Part shown: positions 25,661 to 34,559 of the stretch, in pieces
Layout: each line of letters opens with the position of its first letter
Position numbering within the stretch: the first letter of the stretch is position 1
Assembly (NCBI RefSeq): GCF_002251295.1
Contig: NZ_NPJA01000030.1
Span: 1-50,630 of the forward strand
Source of the DNA: Prevotella sp. P5-50
Lineage (GTDB): Bacteria; Bacteroidota; Bacteroidia; Bacteroidales; Bacteroidaceae
Direction of reading: 5' to 3'
DNA length: 50,630 bases
Program-made: the position numbers and the translations under genes
The notes under the pieces: generated by a model
What the model was told of the DNA's origin: nothing
What the model saw: only the letters and a program-made list of their open reading frames with translations
The model's database searches: none

Positions 25661-26617
25661 ATGAAAGCATTCAAATTTCAACCGCTGCTCAAACAGACAC
25701 TCTGGGGTGGCGACCGCATCATTCCCTTCAAGCATCTCGACGCAAAAATGGATAACGTTGGCGAGAGCTGGGAGATTTCGGGAGTGAAGGATAATGAAAC
25801 CATAGCCGTGGGTGACGGACGTTCGCTCAATCAATTGGTGAATGATATGAAGGAGAAACTCGTGGGAAAGGCCAACTACGAGCGTTTCGGTACCGAATTC
25901 CCATTACTCATCAAGTTTATCGATGCACGACAGGACCTCTCTATCCAAGTGCATCCCACCGATGAAATAGCCCATCGCCAAGGCAAGAGTCGCGGTAAAA
26001 CAGAAATGTGGTTTGTGATGGATTCTGCACCAGAGGCCAAACTCTATAATGGACTGAAGATGCAAATCACACCAGAACAGTATAAAGAGATGGTGGCTAA
26101 TGATACTATCTGTGATGCATTGGCGCAATATCCTGTCAAGGAAGGCGACTGCTTCTTCATTCCTGCGGGACGCATCCATGCCATTGGCGCCGGATGTTTC
26201 CTGGCTGAAATACAGCAGACCAGCGATGTGACTTACCGTATTTATGATTTTAAGCGAAAGGATAAAGACGGAAACTACCGCCAGCTACACACCCAAGAGG
26301 CTTCGGAGAGTATTGATTATACGGTGCTTCCCGACTATCGTACACGCTATGAGGCACGCAAAAACGAGGGGGAACTGCTGGTAGAGTGTCCTTATTTCAA
26401 TACTGCTGTCTATGATTTGGACGAACCCATGACCATTGATTACAGCGAACTCGACTCGTTTGTCATCTTGATAGGCATGAAGGGTGAGGGTACGCTGACT
26501 GTTGATGGCGAGAATATGCCGTTTCGCGAAGGAGAAACTGTATTGGTACCTGCCACCGCCAATGAGGTGCGTAGCGAGGGAACTATCAAATTCTTGGAAA
26601 CCTACGTGCTCTCTTGA
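25661..26617 (+). CDS. manA: Mannose-6-phosphate isomerase, class I
   Basis: This 318-residue cupin metalloenzyme interconverts mannose-6-phosphate and fructose-6-phosphate in the cytoplasm. Zinc ligands are visible: QVHPTD (H98), GKTEMW (E115) and GRIHAIG (H173). It is the short Firmicutes/Bacteroidetes form rather than the ~390-residue enterobacterial one. It follows trkH by 48 bases in the same direction and may be co-transcribed. The stop is only 24 bases from the convergent DUF4435 gene. Confidence 0.95.
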   Translation: MKAFKFQPLLKQTLWGGDRIIPFKHLDAKMDNVGESWEISGVKDNETIAVGDGRSLNQLVNDMKEKLVGKANYERFGTEFPLLIKFIDARQDLSIQVHPTDEIAHRQGKSRGKTEMWFVMDSAPEAKLYNGLKMQITPEQYKEMVANDTICDALAQYPVKEGDCFFIPAGRIHAIGAGCFLAEIQQTSDVTYRIYDFKRKDKDGNYRQLHTQEASESIDYTVLPDYRTRYEARKNEGELLVECPYFNTAVYDLDEPMTIDYSELDSFVILIGMKGEGTLTVDGENMPFREGETVLVPATANEVRSEGTIKFLETYVLS

Positions 26618-26641
26618 GCAAAGAAAGTGTGCTCCTGAATA

Positions 26642-27688
26642 TCAGGATTGCATTATATCGGGATTCGGGGAGTCGCTATCGTCGGTTGTAGCAGATGACG
26701 CATCGAGATAAGCCGACAGATCGGCAAGCAACCGAAGGAATGGTTGTGAGACCTGACTCCCTGTATTCTTCTTTAACATCTGACGGATGTCCTGCAACGA
26801 GTGTTCGTAGCAGGACATCTCGTTTTTACGTTGGGTATGGTGACAGGAAGTGCGCATGATCTCATCCTGTCGCTCCTGCCGCAGTCGATTGCACACTTTA
26901 GTGAGTATGGGCACCACCACATTGTCGAAGAGCGAATGGCCCTGAATATAGAGATAGGTAGTGTCGGGAGTGATTCCCAATGCTTTGATGTCTTCTTTGG
27001 TCTGAAGGTATTGAGCCTTATTGCCTGGGAATTGATTCTGTAAGAGGTGAACGCGCGAAGTAACCTTACGGCGCAGATGGTCGATAGAGGTTTGTGGATG
27101 TCCTACGCTGAAGCCTCCAGGGTCAGTAACTCTTGAAAAATCGGTAAGCGAGAAACGGTTGTGGTTGCCGGTGCGATAAGCCCATACCGACCAAACGAAG
27201 AGTGGAAAGATGGCTTGGCTGTACTGCTGGAAATAATCTTCGAAATCGAAAATACGATGGTCATTGAGGGTTACTGCCACACAAACTTCATGGAGCGATG
27301 GCGCATAACACTGCATATTCTCTATAGCATAAGCATAGGTGTGGAACACGTATGGGCTTTCCAATATCTTTTTCGACTGAGGAGTGCGGCCTTGCATAAG
27401 GTAGTCGTAGTCAGCATCAACGCAAGCTATCATGTCTTCGCCCACATGTCCTTCTACAAAATTCATCAGCACCGACTTCTTCCCACGTTCCAGTTTGCGG
27501 TGTGAGGGCAACATCACTTCAAAGTAGCGTTGCTCATTTTCATAGCGACTGAGCACCGTCCGCCAGAAATAAATATCATCGTAACTCTCCACGTAAGCCA
27601 CAATGCGCCTACGTGCTTGTTTCGATGTCAGCCTGTTGGCGGCTTCGAAATACTGGCTGTTGATATGATCTGTCAGTCTGCTGCTCAT
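26642..27688 (-). CDS. DUF4435 (TOPRIM-like) protein, AriB-like
   Basis: A 348-residue DUF4435 protein: VESYDDIYFW (E34, D37/D38), the acidic triad CVDADYDYL (D91, D93, D95) and YAIEN (120-124) mark the TOPRIM-like fold. DUF4435 is the toxic nuclease (AriB) of the PARIS anti-phage system, paired with an ABC-type ATPase (AriA). Here the ATPase gene lies directly upstream with a four-base overlap. The ATPase is shorter than many AriA, so the pair may be a PARIS relative rather than PARIS itself. Defence role is inferred. Confidence 0.78.
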   Translation of the reverse strand: MSSRLTDHINSQYFEAANRLTSKQARRRIVAYVESYDDIYFWRTVLSRYENEQRYFEVMLPSHRKLERGKKSVLMNFVEGHVGEDMIACVDADYDYLMQGRTPQSKKILESPYVFHTYAYAIENMQCYAPSLHEVCVAVTLNDHRIFDFEDYFQQYSQAIFPLFVWSVWAYRTGNHNRFSLTDFSRVTDPGGFSVGHPQTSIDHLRRKVTSRVHLLQNQFPGNKAQYLQTKEDIKALGITPDTTYLYIQGHSLFDNVVVPILTKVCNRLRQERQDEIMRTSCHHTQRKNEMSCYEHSLQDIRQMLKKNTGSQVSQPFLRLLADLSAYLDASSATTDDSDSPNPDIMQS

Positions 27689-28560
27689 ACCGTAATATCG
27701 CTGACCTCTGTCACCTTATCCAACCATCCGCTCATGATGACGGCAGGTGAGTGGGTGGTGAGTATGATCTGAACATTCGGGTTAAGCTCTACGATGAGCT
27801 CGATGAGGCGTTTCTGCCATTCGATGTGTAGCGACACTTCTGGTTCGTCCATGAAGAGCACATAGGGCTGATGATCCTCTACAAGTACGGTGAGTAGGAT
27901 GACAAGCATCTGCTTCTCACCGCTCGACAACTGGTAAGGCAGTAGCGTCTCGCCAATCTGTGTGAAACGAATTTCATTCTCTTTGCGTACCATCTTCTTA
28001 CCTGTTTCGGCAAAGAGTTCATCAACCATGTCTTGGAAACGCTTTTTAGGTTCTGACAACTGCTGAGCCATGTGGGCATCGCCCCGTTGCAGGGCTTCGA
28101 TAATACGGTTGCCGATGTTCACCTGATAGTCGAGATATTTGCGTTGAAGCTGGTAGAGTTGCAGATCGAGTAGTGAACCGCCCCCTACGCCAGCCAGTAC
28201 TGACAAGGCTTGGTGTATGAATCCCTCACTCTCGGAGAATGTCTGCGAGAGGTTGCTGTCGAGTGAACGAATCAAGTCAAAGCGGATATGTGTGGCATCT
28301 TCGGGTGCGGTAGTCAGATATACGCCTTTCAACAGATGGTTGACAATATCGCCGTTTACCCCAACGCTTCTTACCACCTTGTTGAGAATGGTGGATTTGC
28401 CCACGCCGTTGATGCCGCTGAGGACATTGACTTTCGGATCGAGGTCCCAGACAATGTGTTTCTTGCCACTCCAAAGAGCATCGATCTCTATCGTTTTGAT
28501 ATAGTCTGCATACTTCTGCATAGTCTTAAGTTTTATGTCTGTCACTATTATGTCTGCCAC
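27685..28560 (-). CDS. ABC-type AAA ATPase (AAA_21-like), AriA-like
   Basis: A 291-residue soluble ATPase of the OLD/RecF-like ABC class: Walker A GINGVGKS (49-56), signature LSSGEKQ (211-217), Walker B YVLFMDEPE (233-241) and H-loop TTHSP (H270). It has a short helical insertion (about 100-195). The start may also be the ATG 13 codons later. A full consensus promoter lies 72-103 bases upstream. Paired with DUF4435 it matches the gene order of PARIS-like defence systems, in which the ATPase holds the nuclease inactive until a phage trigger appears. Confidence 0.82.
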   Translation of the reverse strand: MADIIVTDIKLKTMQKYADYIKTIEIDALWSGKKHIVWDLDPKVNVLSGINGVGKSTILNKVVRSVGVNGDIVNHLLKGVYLTTAPEDATHIRFDLIRSLDSNLSQTFSESEGFIHQALSVLAGVGGGSLLDLQLYQLQRKYLDYQVNIGNRIIEALQRGDAHMAQQLSEPKKRFQDMVDELFAETGKKMVRKENEIRFTQIGETLLPYQLSSGEKQMLVILLTVLVEDHQPYVLFMDEPEVSLHIEWQKRLIELIVELNPNVQIILTTHSPAVIMSGWLDKVTEVSDITV

Positions 28561-28631
28561 TAAGTTAATGCTTATAGAAGCGTTATTTCATGCTTTCAAA
28601 CCTATGTGGTTTGTTGGGTGGCTATCTGTTG

Positions 28632-28663
28632 CAAAGATAGTGTAATTCGTGAAAATTTCCAAA
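28632..28663 (-). promoter_or_regulatory. Promoter of the ATPase-DUF4435 pair
   Basis: On the minus strand TTTG (28660-28663), 20 bases, TATCTTTG (28632-28639): a full consensus match, about 72 bases before the ATPase start codon. Confidence 0.82.
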
Positions 28664-28741
28664 TTCGCACTCGATGTTTGTGGAAAAAAGTATTGTTTTT
28701 AGGTAATTTTATCCATTCAGATTCTAATTTTATCCTTTCTG

Positions 28742-28773
28742 TTTCATTATTCCGGCAGATTATAGTACTTTTG
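28742..28773 (+). promoter_or_regulatory. Promoter of the EamA transporter gene
   Basis: TACTTTTG (28766-28773) fits the -7 consensus, with TTTC (28742-28745) 20 bases upstream. The predicted start of transcription falls on or next to the ATG at 28778. Confidence 0.6.
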
Positions 28774-28777
28774 CCGC

Positions 28778-29710
28778 ATGAAAAAAAGTAAAGCCTTAAT
28801 AGCCCATCTCGCCATGTTTGGAGCTTGTGCGGGTTGGGGATTAATGTCGCCAGTAGGCAAAGATGCAATGCTCCATGGATTTGATGGTATTACGATGGTT
28901 AGCTTTCGTGTGGCAGGAGCATGTCTGCTGTTTTGGATTGCTTCGTTGTTTGCTCCGAAAGAGCAGGTGCCATGGCGTGACCGTCTGATGTTTATCGGTG
29001 CAGCTCTTACGGGTTTGCTATTCAATCAATGTTGTTTTACTATCGGACTGAGCATCACTTCACCTATTAATGCGAGCATCGTCACCACGTCGATGCCTAT
29101 CTTTGCCATGATATTGGCGGCACTTATCCTGCGTGAACCCATTACCGGCAAGAAGGCGTTAGGAGTGTTGATGGGATGCAGCGGTGCTTTGATTCTTATT
29201 CTGAGTTCGGCAGCTCATGCTGACGCACGTGTTGGAGATATACGTGGCGATTTGCTTTGCTTGTTTGCGCAGTTCTCGTTTGCCCTTTATTTATCGTTAT
29301 TCAATCCGCTCATCAAGCGTTATAATGTGTTTACGGTCAACAAGTATATGTTCTCATGGGCTACGTTGATGCTTCTCCCGCTTAGTTCTTACCATGTCTA
29401 TGGGGTAATCAGCCAGCCTATTCCGTTGCTGACCTGGATAGAAGTGGGTTATGTTGTGGTGTGTGGCACGTTCTTCTGTTATATTCTGACCATGATAGGT
29501 CAGCGCACGTTGCGTCCCACGGTGGTGTCGGTCTATAACTATGTGCAACCTATTGTGGCTGTTGCGGCTTCACTCATCATGGGTATTAGTACGATGAAGC
29601 TAACTCATGTTTTGGCTGTGGTGCTGGTATTCAGCGGTGTTTGGCTGGTGGTTAAGTCAAAGTCGCGCAAGGATATAGAAGAGGAACGTCAGGAGAAAAA
29701 GAACGTTTGA
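28778..29710 (+). CDS. EamA/DMT family transporter
   Basis: This 310-residue inner-membrane protein has ten hydrophobic helices in two EamA repeats; typical pieces are GACAGWGLMSPVGKDAM in the first and YVQPIVAVAASLIMG in the second, with a basic C-terminal tail. The family exports amino acids or other small metabolites; the substrate cannot be told. The promoter lies so close that the mRNA may be leaderless. It is divergent from the ATPase-DUF4435 pair. Confidence 0.88.
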   Translation: MKKSKALIAHLAMFGACAGWGLMSPVGKDAMLHGFDGITMVSFRVAGACLLFWIASLFAPKEQVPWRDRLMFIGAALTGLLFNQCCFTIGLSITSPINASIVTTSMPIFAMILAALILREPITGKKALGVLMGCSGALILILSSAAHADARVGDIRGDLLCLFAQFSFALYLSLFNPLIKRYNVFTVNKYMFSWATLMLLPLSSYHVYGVISQPIPLLTWIEVGYVVVCGTFFCYILTMIGQRTLRPTVVSVYNYVQPIVAVAASLIMGISTMKLTHVLAVVLVFSGVWLVVKSKSRKDIEEERQEKKNV

Positions 29711-29787
29711 TTCTATCTTGTTTGACCGATAGGAAATCGGTTTGCCGTTTTTCAGCATATTCCCGATCTTACGATTTGAAAAAATAT

Positions 29788-29820
29788 AAGCGCACACCTA
29801 TTATTCTTGGGTGTGCGCTT
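29788..29820. terminator. Bidirectional terminator
   Basis: AAGCGCACACC (29788-29798) pairs with GGTGTGCGCTT (29810-29820) over 11 bp between the convergent EamA and GH9 genes. A smaller stem ACCGAT/ATCGGT (29725-29741) before a T-run may help end the EamA transcript. Confidence 0.8.
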
Positions 29821-29841
29821 GTATGATAGAAGCTGTTTGTC

Positions 29842-31563
29842 TTATTTCAAGAAACCAAGTAGGGCAACGAGATAAGCATTCCAGTTGATGGCAATTTCAT
29901 TGGAAGCGTAACTGCCTTCGTGATCTTGGTATGATTCATCGGGTGATGACGATGGGTAAGCAGGCACATTCTTTGCATCCTGTTGACCACTATTAGCACC
30001 TCCTGCGAGAAATCCCGGCAGTGGTTCTTCAATGCCGTCGGCTGCCGAAATACGCTGGTGAGGATGCATGACGCGCTGTGTGCCAAAGCCAGTCAGATAG
30101 CAATAGCCCGTGGCATTGCGTCCGAAGATGTGGTCGATAGTGGTGATGGCAGCTTTGCGGTAGGTATTGTCTTTGGTAAGGGCGTATTGGTACATCTGTG
30201 CAATGCCTCGTCCTGCACATTTTTCAGAGTTGCTTCCCCAAATAAAATCGGATGCGCTGTTGCCGAAGATAGAGTAGAAGGGTGATGTGGCGAGCGCCTT
30301 GATATCTTCGTCACAGAATGTTTTGAGTGATTTCTTCATGCAGCAAGTCTTGAGTTTTCCAGCCTCTTTAGTTTGTAGCAGTTCCTGATTGAGCCATTGG
30401 AAGATGCCCAGTCCGGCAACGTTGCCCCATGTGGGCAGGGTGAACTGTTTGGGAGCGAAGGCTCGAGCCTGTTCAAGGTATCCTTGTTCTCCTGTTGTGA
30501 GATACATTTCTGTAGCTGCCCAGAAGAATTCATCGTCTGCATCGTTGTCATCGTATGTTCCTGTGTTGACGTCAGGGTCATACTTGCTGTTGTTGTCTTG
30601 CTGTGTATAGTAGTTTTTGGGGAATCTCACAGCCCATGCGTATGCACGTTGTGCAGCGTTGGCAGCTATCTTGCAGAATGGTTGATATTGTGGATAATCC
30701 TTGTAGATACGTGCTGCGAGTGCCATTGTAGCAGCAAAGTCGAGTGCTGCCTGCGTGCTCTTTTGCACCACATAGCGGTCTTGTTTGCAATCCACAGGCA
30801 TGACGAATGCTTCGAAATTGGGAGTGGTCAGTTTGTGATAGACACCTCCGTCGTCGGGATCCTGCATGGTCAGCATCCATTCCAGATTGTACATGATTTC
30901 GTCCAAGAGGTCGGGCACGTTGTTGTTTGATTCTGGAATTTGCGTATCGATCTGTTCGAAATGTTCTTTGTTTAACTGGTAAGCTTGTAACATCAGGCCG
31001 ATGGTGAATCCAGAGTTGACGATATATTTATTGTAGTCGCCAGCATCATACCAACCTTTTGGCGAGGAAATGACCGTTCCGGCAGGGCGCTTGGGTGATG
31101 CTGCCGATGGGTGTATGAGAACTCGAGTGTCGGGATGAGCTGCTTTTCGGGCAAAGGCTCCAGCGTATTTAGCTTCGATGTCCGTTCCTGTGCGCTGTAG
31201 ATAGAAGGCCTTGATGGCAGCCTTCAGCGCCTCGTTGTATGGATGTTCGGCGATGTTGATGGTTTGTTTGTTCTTACCTGCAGTCAGGGTGTAGGTGCCT
31301 GGTTTTGTTACGGTAGAGAAATCTACAACCTGTCGTACTTTGTCGTTGAAGGGGGACTTGAGTGTTCGTACGGCTTTTCCGCTCCACACTTTGCGTCCGT
31401 TGTGGTCTTTCAGAATAAAGTTGCTGCTTTTTCCCGTTGGTTCAACAACGGCAACTTTGGATTCATTGACATAATAGCCCACTTGATTGACCTTGATGGG
31501 ATTTTGTGCCGTAGCTGTGAGTGCGCTTGCTGCGACGAGTGTCAATAGTGTTTTTTTCATCAT
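29842..31563 (-). CDS. GH9 endoglucanase-type glycoside hydrolase
   Basis: A 573-residue secreted enzyme with a signal peptide (KKTLLTLVAASALTATAQ), an Ig-like CelD_N domain (about 21-105, KVNQVGYYVNESKVAVV) and a GH9 (alpha/alpha)6 catalytic domain. The catalytic base pair is in WYDAGDYNKY (D173, D176), the conserved PHQRIS is present, and the acid is E556 in SNEIAINWNA. GH9 enzymes cut beta-1,4-glucans (cellulose, mixed-linkage glucan) with inversion. No SusC/D or other hydrolase adjoins it; it lies 123 bases after mlaF on the same strand. Confidence 0.93.
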   Translation of the reverse strand: MMKKTLLTLVAASALTATAQNPIKVNQVGYYVNESKVAVVEPTGKSSNFILKDHNGRKVWSGKAVRTLKSPFNDKVRQVVDFSTVTKPGTYTLTAGKNKQTINIAEHPYNEALKAAIKAFYLQRTGTDIEAKYAGAFARKAAHPDTRVLIHPSAASPKRPAGTVISSPKGWYDAGDYNKYIVNSGFTIGLMLQAYQLNKEHFEQIDTQIPESNNNVPDLLDEIMYNLEWMLTMQDPDDGGVYHKLTTPNFEAFVMPVDCKQDRYVVQKSTQAALDFAATMALAARIYKDYPQYQPFCKIAANAAQRAYAWAVRFPKNYYTQQDNNSKYDPDVNTGTYDDNDADDEFFWAATEMYLTTGEQGYLEQARAFAPKQFTLPTWGNVAGLGIFQWLNQELLQTKEAGKLKTCCMKKSLKTFCDEDIKALATSPFYSIFGNSASDFIWGSNSEKCAGRGIAQMYQYALTKDNTYRKAAITTIDHIFGRNATGYCYLTGFGTQRVMHPHQRISAADGIEEPLPGFLAGGANSGQQDAKNVPAYPSSSPDESYQDHEGSYASNEIAINWNAYLVALLGFLK

Positions 31564-31686
31564 TTTAAGTTTTGGTTATGAATAGTATTGGAAATGAATT
31601 TTTATGTTTTCCTTATATATAATAAGGTGGATGTGCTTTATGGGGGGGCATGCTGTTGATGCTGTGTGCAACAGTAGGGCAGATGG

Positions 31687-32460
31687 TTACTGTTTAGCCC
31701 GATGCTCGTTGACGAGTGATCGCATCTCTTTGAGCAGATCGCTGGCAAAGATGAAGTCGGTCAGTCGCTTATTGGTAGATTGCATGATGTCTGCCGAAAC
31801 TCCCTGCCACTCTTTGTGACCTTCGTAGATGAAAAGTATGTTTTCGCCGATGGTTGTCACGGAGTTCATGTCGTGTGTATTGATGATGGTGGTAATGCCA
31901 AATTCATGGGTGATGGAGTGGAGTAGGTCGTCGATGACCAATGATGTCTTAGGGTCGAGACCAGAGTTTGGTTCGTCGCAGAAGAGGTAGCGTGGGTTGA
32001 GTGCGATAGCTCGTGCGATGGCAACTCGTTTCTGCATACCTCCTGAGATTTCACCGGGATATTTTTTTTCAGCGCCAATCAGATTGACACGGTCGAGACA
32101 TTCGCGTGCACGTTGTGTGCGTTCGTGAAGTGTCATGGGCGAGAACATATCGAGTGGGAACATCACGTTTTCCAGTACTGTGAGTGAGTCGAATAGTGCA
32201 GCACTTTGGAAAATCATGCCCATTTCTCGGCGCATCATCACCTTTTCCTGTTTCGACATCTGTACGAAGTCTCTTCCATCGTATAGCACTTGTCCACTCG
32301 TAGGTTCAAGCAGTCCCACCAGATTTTTCATCAATACCGTTTTTCCGCTACCGCTCTGACCGATAATCAGATTGGTTTTTCCATCTTCAAATATGGTGTT
32401 GATACCTTTCAGTACCTCTTTATCGTCGAAACTCTTATATAGGTCTTTTACCTCAATCAT
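31687..32460 (-). CDS. mlaF: Mla-type ABC transporter ATPase
   Basis: A 257-residue ABC ATPase with Walker A GQSGSGKT (34-41), signature ISGGMQKR, Walker B YLFCDEPNSGLDP and the H-loop THDM. The sequence pattern (SGLDPKTS, DMNSV) is that of MlaF/Ttg2A, which powers phospholipid transport between the membranes and so keeps outer-membrane asymmetry. The permease gene is upstream, 42 bases away. No MlaD gene follows in this window; a GH9 gene does. Confidence 0.92.
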   Translation of the reverse strand: MIEVKDLYKSFDDKEVLKGINTIFEDGKTNLIIGQSGSGKTVLMKNLVGLLEPTSGQVLYDGRDFVQMSKQEKVMMRREMGMIFQSAALFDSLTVLENVMFPLDMFSPMTLHERTQRARECLDRVNLIGAEKKYPGEISGGMQKRVAIARAIALNPRYLFCDEPNSGLDPKTSLVIDDLLHSITHEFGITTIINTHDMNSVTTIGENILFIYEGHKEWQGVSADIMQSTNKRLTDFIFASDLLKEMRSLVNEHRAKQ

Positions 32461-32502
32461 TGTTGCAAGTGTATTGGAATGTTGGAAATATTGTGGTTAG
32501 GC

Positions 32503-33252
32503 TCATGAGAGCAGTTGGGTGAGGAATACATCGGAACATAGGATGAGTACGCTCGACGACACGACAGCGTCTGTTGAGGCTTTGCCCACATTGACCGAAC
32601 CGCCTTCTACGTTGTAGCCGAAATAGGAGGGTACTGCCGATATGATGAAGGCGAAGAACAAGCTCTTGATGATGCTCATCCATACGAACCATGGTTGGAA
32701 ATCGTGTTGCAGTCCGAGTGTGAGGTCGTCGGGTGGGAGTATGTGGGCTATGTATGCTGTACCGTAAGCACCTATGATACCCATTGCTGATGAGAAGATG
32801 ACCAATAGCGGCATGATGGTCACCATGCCGAGAATCTTGGGCAGGATGAGGTAGCATGCTGAGTTTACACCCATGATGTCGAGTGCGTCAATCTGTTGGG
32901 TGACGCGCATCGTGCCAATCTCCGATGCGATGTTTGATCCGACTTTTCCCGCCAGTATCAGACACATGATACTTGATGAGAACTCCAGCAACATAATCTC
33001 ACGAGTGGTGTAGCCGCTGACCCATCGGGGCATCCATGGACTCTGGATGTTGAGTTTCATCTGGATACAGATGACAGCTCCGATGAAGAAAGAGATCAGC
33101 AGTACGATGCCGATGGAGTTGATGCCCAGTTGCGCCATCTCTTTCGTATATTCCTTGAAGAACATACGCATCCGCTCTGGACGCGAAAAAGTGCGCCCCA
33201 TCAATATGATGAATTGGCCGAAATGTGTCAGCCAGTTGTGTAATAGTTTCAT
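32503..33252 (-). CDS. mlaE: Mla-type ABC transporter permease
   Basis: A 249-residue inner-membrane permease of the MlaE family with about five to six membrane helices; typical stretches are IGAVICIQMKLNI, LEFSSSIMCLILAGKVGSNIASEIGTMRVTQQIDALDIMGVN (the conserved EIGTM..TEQIDAL region) and GGSVNVGKASTDAVV. It transports phospholipids with MlaF, encoded next. The promoter is part of a perfect inverted repeat shared with lptB. Confidence 0.93.
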   Translation of the reverse strand: MKLLHNWLTHFGQFIILMGRTFSRPERMRMFFKEYTKEMAQLGINSIGIVLLISFFIGAVICIQMKLNIQSPWMPRWVSGYTTREIMLLEFSSSIMCLILAGKVGSNIASEIGTMRVTQQIDALDIMGVNSACYLILPKILGMVTIMPLLVIFSSAMGIIGAYGTAYIAHILPPDDLTLGLQHDFQPWFVWMSIIKSLFFAFIISAVPSYFGYNVEGGSVNVGKASTDAVVSSSVLILCSDVFLTQLLS

Positions 33253-33275
33253 AGGATAATATGCTTAATTGAATG

Positions 33276-33307
33276 CAAAGGTAGTGTAAACTGAGAGAAA
33301 AAACAAG
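33276..33307 (-). promoter_or_regulatory. Promoter of mlaE-mlaF
   Basis: On the minus strand TACCTTTG (33276-33283) has CTTG (33304-33307) 20 bases upstream, a weaker -33 than that of lptB. The start of mlaE is 24 bases downstream of the -7 box. Confidence 0.7.
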
Positions 33308-33313
33308 TTTTTC

Positions 33314-33344
33314 TTTGAAATTCACGCAGTTTACACTACCTTTG
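33314..33344 (+). promoter_or_regulatory. Promoter of lptB
   Basis: TTTG (33314-33317), 19 bases, TACCTTTG (33337-33344): full consensus. It rules out the upstream ATG at 33315 as the lptB start and puts the transcript start next to the ATG at 33348. Confidence 0.8.
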
Positions 33345-33359
33345 CACATGAAAAGATAC

Positions 33360-34190
33360 ATGGCAATGGACGAAATTAAGAACAATAAGCCGGAACAGTT
33401 GGTGTTGCGCACCGAGGGTCTGGTCAAACAATATGGCAAGCGCACCGTGGTGAGCGATGTGAGTTTCGATGTGAAACAAGGTGAAATTGTAGGACTGTTG
33501 GGTCCTAACGGAGCCGGCAAAACCACATCGTTCTATATGACAACCGGATTGGTTGTTCCCAATGGCGGACACATCTATCTCGGCGACGAGGAGGTGACAG
33601 ACTATCCTGTCTATAAGCGTGCTCGTGCCGGTATCGGCTATTTGGCACAGGAGGCATCTGTGTTTCGCAAGATGTCGGTAGAGGACAATATTCTCTCGGT
33701 ATTGGAAATGACGGGCAAACCACGTGACTATCAGCTCGAAAAACTTGAAAGCCTGATCAAGGAGTTTCGCCTTGGAAAGGTGAGAAAGAATAAGGGTGAC
33801 CAGCTTTCTGGTGGTGAGCGACGCCGTACAGAGATTGCTCGTTGCTTAGCTATTGAGCCCAAATTCATCATGCTCGACGAACCGTTTGCCGGCGTTGACC
33901 CTATTGCCGTGGAAGATATTCAGCAGATAGTTTGGCAACTGAAATATCGCAACATCGGTATTCTGATAACCGACCATAATGTGCACGAAACTCTTAACAT
34001 TACCGACCGTGCCTATCTGCTCTTCGAAGGTCGCATTCTCTTTCAAGGTAGTCCTGAAGAATTAGCGGTCAATCCTGTGGTGAAAGAGAAATATCTGGGT
34101 ACCAACTTCGAACTGAAAAAGAAGAACTTCCAAGAGATGGCAGAAGCCAAACGCCGAAAGGAAATGGAGGAAGACGAAGAGAATAGATGA
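33360..34190 (+). CDS. lptB: LPS export ABC transporter ATPase LptB
   Basis: A 276-residue ABC ATPase with Walker A GPNGAGKT, the Lpt-type LGYLAQE-like block ([14 protein letters not shown]), signature LSGGERRR and Walker [14 protein letters not shown]. It drives LPS extraction from the inner membrane with LptF/G, not in this window. The start is placed at 33360 because the promoter's -7 box ends at 33344; ATGs at 33348 and 33366 are possible. The acidic lysine-rich tail is common in Bacteroidetes. It is divergent from mlaE, another outer-membrane lipid transporter. Confidence 0.93.
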   Translation: MAMDEIKNNKPEQLVLRTEGLVKQYGKRTVVSDVSFDVKQGEIVGLLGPNGAGKTTSFYMTTGLVVPNGGHIYLGDEEVTDYPVYKRARAGIGYLAQEASVFRKMSVEDNILSVLEMTGKPRDYQLEKLESLIKEFRLGKVRKNKGDQLSGGERRRTEIARCLAIEPKFIMLDEPFAGVDPIAVEDIQQIVWQLKYRNIGILITDHNVHETLNITDRAYLLFEGRILFQGSPEELAVNPVVKEKYLGTNFELKKKNFQEMAEAKRRKEMEEDEENR

Positions 34191-34307
34191 AACCCTTCAT
34201 GCCTGAGGTTTGGCAAAATCTTAGAACAACATTGGGTCACTTTCTTTCCAACGACCGATGTTTGACAGGTGTTCGGTGGGTATTTGATCAATAAAACTCA
34301 CGTATTT

Positions 34308-34439
34308 CCTTCGGGATGCCTTCGGGATGCCTTCGGGATGTCGGTTTGTTGCTTGATGGGGAGATCCCAAGTAAGTCCCAAGTAAGTCCCATTATTTGCG
34401 GAAAACTATGGGAGGATGATGGGAAGATAGTGGGAGAAA
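34308..34439. repeat. 11-bp-phased array C (12 units)
   Basis: Three exact copies of CCTTCGGGATG (34308-34340), two less regular units, then units in the same phase with cores CCC, CCC, CCC, CGG, GGG, GGG, GGG at positions 4-6 (34363-34439). Two of the units are nearly identical (CCCAAGTA). As in arrays A and B the core changes orientation half-way. It lies just upstream of the tig promoter. Confidence 0.8.
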
Positions 34440-34483
34440 CTTCGCTCGTCAGTTCGATAATCCAAAGAAAAATTCGATTTTCC

Positions 34484-34514
34484 TTTGTATTCTGCTCACT
34501 TATTCGTAACTTTG
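34484..34514 (+). promoter_or_regulatory. Promoter of tig
   Basis: TTTG (34484-34487), 19 bases, TAACTTTG (34507-34514): full consensus. The leader to the ATG at 34560 would be about 40 bases. Confidence 0.85.
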
Positions 34515-34559
34515 CACGCTCAAAACTGCATATAATAATTAAATAAGGTATAAGAAGAG

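Larger units (their letters stand above)
33275..33345. repeat. Perfect 19-bp inverted repeat spanning two divergent promoters
   Basis: GCAAAGGTAGTGTAAACTG (33275-33293) and its exact complement at 33327-33345 flank a 33-base spacer. Each arm carries one TACCTTTG -7 element, for mlaE on the minus strand and lptB on the plus strand. Confidence 0.93.
34191..34559. other. Spacer lptB-tig with array C
   Basis: No gene in 369 bases. It holds the 11-bp-phased array 34308-34439 and the tig promoter. No clear terminator for lptB was seen. Confidence 0.7.
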
